Below, piece by piece: positions 59,361 to 64,000 of a DNA stretch of 64,000 bases; position 1 is the stretch's first letter; every line of letters begins with the position of its first letter. The translations under genes and the position numbers were made by a program. Origin of the DNA: Prosthecobacter sp. (GTDB lineage: Bacteria; Verrucomicrobiota; Verrucomicrobiia; Verrucomicrobiales; Verrucomicrobiaceae); assembly GCA_019186985.1 (NCBI GenBank), contig JABARQ010000019.1:1-64000 (forward strand), written 5' to 3'. Below the pieces are notes generated by a model, which was not told where the DNA came from, did not search any database, and saw only the letters and a list, made by a program, of their open reading frames with translations.

Positions 59361-59400
59361 GCAAACAACTGCAAACCATTGCCAACAACTGCAAACCGGC
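59361..59400 (-). repeat. Decamer tandem repeat array F
   Basis: Four 10-nt units on the plus strand (GCAAACAACT, GCAAACCATT, GCCAACAACT, GCAAACCGGC); on the minus strand they read AGTTGTTTGC-like, pointing towards the four-helix-bundle gene. The consensus NNTNGTTNGC is shared with array E on the opposite strand. Confidence 0.82.
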
Positions 59401-59416
59401 CCCTGCAACCCAAGCC

Positions 59417-60337
59417 TCACCCCAGCAGCGGCCGCAGCATCTCCAGGATCTTAGGCACTTCGACAAAGGGATCCTTGGCGACTTCATACTCCAGGGTGAA
59501 CCAGCCCTGATAGTTGGCGTCGCGCAGGATCTTCAGCAGGCGCGGCACGTCGGCGGGCTGGCCTTCACCCTTCTTGGTGCCCTTCGGGCTCATCTCCATC
59601 TTGAGCTGCACGTTGATCGCATAAGGAGCGATCTTGGCGAGGTCGCCATATGGATCCTCGGTGTGGAAGTTGCCGCTGTCCCAGTTGATGCCGGCCCAGG
59701 GGCTCTTCGCGGCCTTGACCATCTTCACAAGGTTCTCAGGTTCGGAAACGATGCCGCCATGGTTTTCCAGGCCGAGGAAGATGCCCTTCTTGGCGGCGTA
59801 GTCGAGGCACTCCTGGTAGGCCTCCTGGCAGTTCGCCACGGCCTCCTCCTCGCTCAGGCCCTTGGGCTGCGGTCCGGCGAACACGCGGATGTGCGGGGCG
59901 TTCATGATCGCGGCGTAGTCGATCCAGCGCTTCACGTCGGCGATCTCGGCGCTCAGCTTCTCACCCTTGGGCAGGGCGAAGTTGTTGCCGACGGCCGTGC
60001 CGGCGAGCTGCACGCCACGCAGGTAGGCGTGGCGTTTCACCTCGAGCAGGAACTTCTCATCGACATCCGGCGGGAAGAAGTAGCTGGTCACCTCGGCCCC
60101 GGGCACGTTGTTGTCGGCGCACCAGTCGATGAAGTCGAGGATGCTCCAGGGCTTGTGCCCCTCCTTGGGCTTGTTCTCCTTGCCGCGCATCCACTGGAAG
60201 TATTCGCGGAAGCTGTAGGCGGCGACGCCGAGCTGCATGCGGCTTTTGCCCCGCCGGTTGATCGGCTCGATGGCGGGCAGGGTGGAGACGCTGAGGGCTC
60301 CCAGGCTGGTGGAAAGGAAATGACGACGGCTGATCAT
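59417..60337 (-). CDS. Tat-exported sugar phosphate isomerase/epimerase
   Basis: 306 aa from ATG at 60337 (MISRRHFLSTSLGALSVSTL), with a twin-arginine signal SRRHFLS. TIM-barrel marks: MQLGVAAYSFREYFQWMRGK, PGAEVTSYFFPPDVDEKFLL, IRVFAGPQPKGLSEEEAVAN, FLGLENHGGIV (metal Glu), AGINWDSGNFH, VQLKMEM and GWFTLEYEV. Related to sugar isomerases such as inosose/xylose types, exact substrate unknown. In other PVC genomes this family accompanies MFS transporters and oxidoreductases, as it does here with the MFS gene at 57392. Confidence 0.9.
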   Translation of the reverse strand: MISRRHFLSTSLGALSVSTLPAIEPINRRGKSRMQLGVAAYSFREYFQWMRGKENKPKEGHKPWSILDFIDWCADNNVPGAEVTSYFFPPDVDEKFLLEVKRHAYLRGVQLAGTAVGNNFALPKGEKLSAEIADVKRWIDYAAIMNAPHIRVFAGPQPKGLSEEEAVANCQEAYQECLDYAAKKGIFLGLENHGGIVSEPENLVKMVKAAKSPWAGINWDSGNFHTEDPYGDLAKIAPYAINVQLKMEMSPKGTKKGEGQPADVPRLLKILRDANYQGWFTLEYEVAKDPFVEVPKILEMLRPLLG

Positions 60338-60547
60338 GAGAGGTGAAAGAACGGCCCAGGATGGCAGGGCTATCGAAAGAACCCAGGGGATTTTTGAGCC
60401 TCGAAGCCTTCTCAACTTTGCAAAAAGAGGCGGGGCGTCGTTGCTAGGTTCATGCCGGAGACCGGAGGCTGGAAGCAAAAAGTCGGGCTGCACCTGTGTT
60501 TTCAGCTTGCCAGCGGGGCAAAGATGAATACTTAGCGCCCCCCATCC

Positions 60548-60622
60548 GCGCGGGTAGCTCAGCGGTAGAGCAGTTGGCTTTTAACCAATTGGCCGAGGGT
60601 TCGATCCCCTCCCCGCGTACCA
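60548..60622 (+). tRNA. tRNA-Lys(UUU)
   Basis: 75 nt including encoded CCA. Acceptor stem GCGCGGG pairs with CCCGCGT with a G1-U72 wobble. The D-arm holds TAGCTCAGCGGTAGAGC, the anticodon loop CTTTTAA gives anticodon UUU, the T-arm is GAGGG-TTCGATC-CCCTC. Discriminator A73. Confidence 0.95.
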
Positions 60623-60641
60623 TCGGTATGGCTTCATATTT

Positions 60642-60716
60642 GCCCAGGTAGCTCAGTGGTAGAGCAGTTGGCTCTTAACCAATTGGTCGTGGGTTCGAAT
60701 CCCTCCCTGGGCACCA
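60642..60716 (+). tRNA. tRNA-Lys(CUU)
   Basis: 75 nt including CCA. Acceptor GCCCAGG/CCTGGGC is perfect; the anticodon loop CTCTTAA gives CUU. It lies 19 bases after tRNA-Lys(UUU) and shares almost all of its D and anticodon arms, so the two look like a tandem duplicate. One T-T mismatch occurs in the T stem. Confidence 0.95.
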
Positions 60717-60722
60717 TTTTCC

Positions 60723-60759
60723 GGGCGCTTCACAGAACAGACTGTGAAGCGCCCTTTTT
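60723..60759 (+). terminator. Rho-independent terminator after the tRNA-Lys pair
   Basis: GGGCGCTTCACAG pairs perfectly with CTGTGAAGCGCCC (thirteen pairs) around AACAGA, followed by five T residues. It ends the tRNA transcript seven bases after the CCA of the second tRNA and also faces the convergent haem-protein gene. Confidence 0.95.
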
Positions 60760-60782
60760 GTTGGGCCTGAGCGCGTCTGTGT

Positions 60783-63641
60783 TTACTTCAGGCTGCGCAG
60801 GTAGGCCACGAGGTCGAGCAGCTCCCCCTCCGGCATGGTCTGGTCGAGGCCCATGGGCATGAGGCTGGTCGTAAGGGTGGTGTCGCCGGTGATGGTCTGG
60901 TGCGGCACGGTCTTTTCCTGGCCGGCGATGTCCACCACCAGCAGGCCCTCGGCGGTGTGGCTCCTGATCACCCCCAGGGTCTGCTGGCCGTCCGCAGTCT
61001 CGATGATGTGCGCCTCGTAGTCGCGGGCGAGGGTGTTGCTGGGGAAGAGGATGCTCTCCAGCAGGTCGCGCTCGGTGCGGATGGCGCCGATCTTGGAGAG
61101 GTCGGGGCCGATGGCGCGGCCCTGGTCGCCAATCTTGTGACAGGCGATGCAGGTGCCTTTGCCAGCGGCGAAGGCGGTCTTGCCACGTTCGGCGCTGCCG
61201 GAGGCGGCGACCTTGTCGGCCAGCGGGCTGAGCTGGCGCTTCTTCAGCTCCAGGGCTTCGGTCGCCCGGGTGTAGGCGGGGTGGATGATGGTTTCAAAGA
61301 TGTCCACCGGCAGGTCGGCCAGGGCGGTGCGGTAATGGCTTTCCTGCTGGCTGGCGATGGCCGGGTTTTTGGCGATCTCGGTGGCGATGCTGCGGGCGAC
61401 TGCGGCGTCCTTGGATTTCTTCAGCAGGGGCAGCAGGGTTTTCAGCTCCACGGGGCCGAGGCTGGCGAACAGGGGCGCGGTTTCGACGCATTGGTCCGGG
61501 GTCATCGGTGCGGCGACAAGCATACCGGACGCCTGAATCTTGGCGGCGGCGGAGGCGGCGGGATCGGCAAGCACGCCCTTCACCATGGCGAAGGTGTCGC
61601 CGGTGAGCTTCACGTTGCGGGCGGAGTCGAGCGCCTTGAGCCGGATGGCGAGGGGGCGCCGGGCGTCGGCGGCAAGGGCCTGCAGGGCGGGGTCGAAGTG
61701 GGGCGAGCGCAGCTTCTTCACGGCGTCCAGCACCAGCGGCGTCGGTGTGGTGGCGAGGATATGGTCGAGCGGGGCCAGCCAGGCGTCATTCACCGCGCCG
61801 GTCGTCTGGGCGGCGAGGACACGCAGGGCGATGGATTCGGCGCCTGCACCGGCCAGCATGCGCCCAACCAACTTTTGGGTTTCCGGTTTGCCCAGCAGCG
61901 CCGTGCAATAGCCTTCGAGGGCCGTCCGGCGTTCGACGGACAGGCTGCCCTCATCCAGCCATTTCATCAGGCGCGGGGTGATGGCCTCATCCGCATCCTC
62001 ATGGCTGGTGACGATGCCGAGGGCGGTGCGGGCGAGCGCGGCATCCCTGGAATCGAGGTGCTTCGCGGCCACGGCCATGCTGAGGTTGAGGCTGGATGCA
62101 TCCTCCGGGACAAAGCTGACCAGCATGCGTCGCAGGGCGGTCGGGTCGGCCTCCTTCTGAAGGTCGTCGAGGCTGACGAGGCCGGTCTGCTGGGCAAGCT
62201 GCAGGACGCTGTGCTCGAGCGTGGGGTCAAGGCTGGCGCGCAGGAGCTGGCGGAGCTGCCGGGCGATCACGGCATGATCCTTGGAGGCGTTCTCCGGCAT
62301 GTCCTGGGCGAGGGTTTCAAGGGCGCGGCGCTGGACCTGGGGGGATTTGGAGCCGAGGTCGGCGATGAGCGCCTGGGGGGTTTTTCGCATGGTGCCGGAA
62401 CCTGCCGCCACCAGGTGCTTCAGCGGCTTGACCGGCTTGATGCGGTAGATGGCGCCGAGGATGTCCGACTTGGCCATCAGGCTGCTCGGGCAGCCGATGC
62501 GGAACCAGCCGCCGGTGTCGATCAGCAGCAGCGATCCGTCACGCGGATCCTCCATGACGTCGGTGGGATGGATGTCCGGGTTGTGCAGCTTCAGGAACTC
62601 GTTCTCCACGGCCCTGTAGGTGCTGCCGTCGGGCGTGAGATCCATGCGCACGAGGCGCTGGGTGTTGAAGTGCGTGACCATGAAGCTGAGCGCCTTGCCC
62701 GAACCATATCCATGCCAGAAGCAGGCGCCGCTGACGGCGACGTGGCCGAAGTTGTACATCACGGGCATCTTTTCGAGCGTGCGCGGCAGATGCTCGATGG
62801 CCTTGAGCTGGTCGGCGCGCTCATAGACGCCGCCGTAGAGCCAGTGGATGAGGGTGTCGCCGCGCGGCTGGGAGTAATACAGGTTCTGCACGCCGATGAC
62901 GTCGCCCTCGGGCGTGAAGTCCACCTCCACGGGGTTGTCGCCGCAGCCGAGCGAGTGCCACTGGACATCGGCGCCGTCGGGCCGGCAGCTCCAGATGCCG
63001 CAGGCCAGGGATTCATCGACGAGCGTGCCGTCCTTCTGCGCAACCTTGTGGCCCTTGCGGCCGTGGCACCAGTAGAGGCGGCCGTTGACGGGGTTCAGGA
63101 AGGGCCCGTGGATGTCGGCGGCGTTGCCGGTGTAGTCAAAGCCGGTGACGATCTCCTCACGCTTGTCCGCGACGCCGTCATTGTCGGTGTCGGTCAGCTT
63201 CCAGAGGGAGGGAGGCGATCCGACATAGAGGCTGCCGTTCAGCCAGCAGGCGCCCTGGGGAAAGGTCATCTTGTCGGCAAAGACAGTGCTCTTGTCGTAG
63301 ATGCCGTCGCCATCAGTGTCCTCCAGCATGAGCACGCGGTTGGGCGGGTTTTTTTCAAGCTGGGCCTTGTTCCAGTTCACCCCGACGGCGTCGCCGACAA
63401 AGAGACGTCCGCGATCATCCAGGCAGCCCATGATGGGATGCGTGACCAGAGGCGATGCGGCGGCGAGCTCCAGGACATAGCCTTCCGGGAGGTCATGCTT
63501 CGGCAGGTTTTGAACGACCTTGGCCGTCACCACCGGCGGGCGTTTGCCGGACTCCGGAATCTCCAGGCCCTTGTCCGGCGGGAGATCGGCGGCGGCAAGG
63601 ATTCCAGACGCACAGAGGCAGGGCAGGAGAAAGGCTTTCAT
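60783..63641 (-). CDS. PVC-type haem-binding CxxCH protein (propeller, HEAT, cytochrome c)
   Basis: 952 aa, signal peptide MKAFLLPCLCASGILAAA. A membrane-bound-dehydrogenase-type propeller covers residues 45-400 (MGCLDDRGRLFVGDAVGVNW, VLMLEDTDGDGIYDKSTVFA, GPFLNPVNGRLYWCHGRKGH, DVMEDPRDGSLLLIDTGGW). HEAT-like helical repeats span 430-790. The C-terminal cytochrome c domain has GTCIACHKIGDQGRAIGPDL near residue 830 and LMPMGLDQTMPEGELLDLVA. A shorter relative of the protein at 32660, without the NPCBM domain and without the repeat-filled linker. Exported; quinoprotein-like dehydrogenase activity is suggested by family name only. Confidence 0.9.
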   Translation of the reverse strand: MKAFLLPCLCASGILAAADLPPDKGLEIPESGKRPPVVTAKVVQNLPKHDLPEGYVLELAAASPLVTHPIMGCLDDRGRLFVGDAVGVNWNKAQLEKNPPNRVLMLEDTDGDGIYDKSTVFADKMTFPQGACWLNGSLYVGSPPSLWKLTDTDNDGVADKREEIVTGFDYTGNAADIHGPFLNPVNGRLYWCHGRKGHKVAQKDGTLVDESLACGIWSCRPDGADVQWHSLGCGDNPVEVDFTPEGDVIGVQNLYYSQPRGDTLIHWLYGGVYERADQLKAIEHLPRTLEKMPVMYNFGHVAVSGACFWHGYGSGKALSFMVTHFNTQRLVRMDLTPDGSTYRAVENEFLKLHNPDIHPTDVMEDPRDGSLLLIDTGGWFRIGCPSSLMAKSDILGAIYRIKPVKPLKHLVAAGSGTMRKTPQALIADLGSKSPQVQRRALETLAQDMPENASKDHAVIARQLRQLLRASLDPTLEHSVLQLAQQTGLVSLDDLQKEADPTALRRMLVSFVPEDASSLNLSMAVAAKHLDSRDAALARTALGIVTSHEDADEAITPRLMKWLDEGSLSVERRTALEGYCTALLGKPETQKLVGRMLAGAGAESIALRVLAAQTTGAVNDAWLAPLDHILATTPTPLVLDAVKKLRSPHFDPALQALAADARRPLAIRLKALDSARNVKLTGDTFAMVKGVLADPAASAAAKIQASGMLVAAPMTPDQCVETAPLFASLGPVELKTLLPLLKKSKDAAVARSIATEIAKNPAIASQQESHYRTALADLPVDIFETIIHPAYTRATEALELKKRQLSPLADKVAASGSAERGKTAFAAGKGTCIACHKIGDQGRAIGPDLSKIGAIRTERDLLESILFPSNTLARDYEAHIIETADGQQTLGVIRSHTAEGLLVVDIAGQEKTVPHQTITGDTTLTTSLMPMGLDQTMPEGELLDLVAYLRSLK

Positions 63642-63746
63642 GGGTCGCCTTTCAATACCCGGTCTGAGGCGGGATTATTGCATGAGGCGAGGCGGCCCGG
63701 GCGTCTGCCTTCAGGATTGCTCCGCTCCGCCCGCTCTGAACATTTC

Positions 63747-63799
63747 GGACGACGCGCAGGTCGTCCCTACGCTGGGTAGGGCCCCGCTGCGTCGGGGCC
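63747..63799. repeat. Twin hairpin element (REP-like)
   Basis: Hairpin 1 (63747-63766): GGACGAC/GTCGTCC around GCGCAG. Hairpin 2 (63780-63799): GGCCCCG/CGGGGCC around CTGCGT. The two six-base loops are complementary apart from one G-T pair, so a loop-loop contact is possible. It starts seven bases past the stop of the gene at 63806 on the minus strand. Confidence 0.7.
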
Positions 63800-63805
63800 G
63801 ATGTT

Positions 63806-64000
63806 TCAGGGGCGAAGGGGTGTCGTCGGTGGTGTGGCAGCGGGAGAGGCGGGGCTTGGCGCGGTCGCCGAGGCGGCCGGCGGAGTCGAGCCTGCGGGGG
63901 AGGGGAGCGCTGCTGCGTTAGGCGGGGGAGTTGTGGTGCCTGGGGCAGCCGGAGTCGTCGTGGCTGTTCCCGGCGCTGTCGTGCCCGCCGGTGCGGCGGC
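63806..64000 (-). CDS. C-terminal end of a Pro/Ala/Thr-rich protein (partial)
   Basis: Sixty-four codons ending in TGA at 63806-63808; the gene continues past the right edge. The visible sequence is almost only Ala, Pro, Thr, Ser and Gly (for example APGTATTTPAAPGTTTPPP, then PASPAATPPTTPLRP at the end), a flexible tail found on exported or envelope proteins. Strong codon bias towards G/C at third positions supports real coding. No domain can be named. Confidence 0.6.
   Translation of the reverse strand, partial: AAAPAGTTAPGTATTTPAAPGTTTPPPNAAALPSPAGSTPPAASATAPSPASPAATPPTTPLRP

Noticed and set aside
59361..59400. Promoter or operator with repeated regulator sites for the four-helix-bundle gene
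   Set aside because: Possible, but the regular 10-nt register and the match with the opposite-strand downstream array are better explained as part of the repeat cassette.
60900..63779. Long plus-strand open frame of about 960 codons
   Set aside because: It is antisense to the well-supported PVC haem-protein gene; its translation is Gly/Val/Asp-rich without domains, as expected for the shadow of a GC-rich gene.

Overview
The window comes from a high-GC bacterium of the PVC group, most likely the Verrucomicrobia (Prosthecobacter/Verrucomicrobium-like). The evidence is an LL-diaminopimelate aminotransferase (DapL), three pairs of DUF1549/DUF1553 ('PSD1') cytochrome-type proteins with DUF1501 Tat proteins, two PVC-type propeller/HEAT/CxxCH proteins, and many secreted Ig/Calx-beta proteins. 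The species call is inference; no rRNA is present.

Layout. 1-122: 3' end (domains V and VI) of a group II intron entering from the left. 167-5472: housekeeping genes (small membrane protein, HIT hydrolase, NrdR, a WaaP-like kinase homologue, CGWS glutaredoxin, DapL, cytochrome P450). 5529-10246: first PSD1/DUF1501 pair. 10270-12234: esterase and 3D-domain lipoprotein. 27073 down to 12418 on the minus strand: a tight nine-gene cluster ending in a strong terminator (small CPLC membrane protein, cytochrome c, SCO1-like, HMA-like protein, propeller-dihaem-Ig giant, four-fold repeat giant, His-rich outer-membrane barrel, second CPLC protein, Calx-beta protein). It looks like a copper- or haem-related cell-surface system. 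27187-36226: sugar isomerase, TSUP transporter, two Gfo/Idh/MocA oxidoreductases, UxaA-type altronate dehydratase and a PVC-type haem protein. 36282-42637: a defence-like cluster (UDG-fold protein, GmrSD-like DUF262/HNH nuclease, DEDDh exonuclease, BCS1-like AAA ATPase, unknown basic protein). 42722-53700: two further PSD1/DUF1501 pairs and a NusG paralogue. 53808-57068: membrane protein, GT9 glycosyltransferase, adenylate kinase, Fmt. 57392-63641: MFS transporter, sugar isomerase, two tRNA-Lys genes with a terminator, second PVC haem protein. A Pro/Ala/Thr-rich tail of another gene runs off the right edge.

The most unusual signal is a composite element present twice. A small four-helix-bundle gene (S23/Avd-like fold) is bracketed by degenerate short tandem repeat arrays whose units face inward on both sides. 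At 49245-49896 the unit is 7 nt (core ...GAA); at 58877-59400 it is 10 nt (NNTNGTTNGC-like). Each sits between two co-directional genes and has the operon's orientation. Two more heptamer arrays of the same family occur without the gene: at 8788-8818, against a DUF1501 start, and at 34497-34524, inside a PVC haem-protein gene that also carries two REP-like palindromes. The units are not multiples of three and one array is translated at the start of a DUF1501 gene, so copy-number change could switch that gene on and off.
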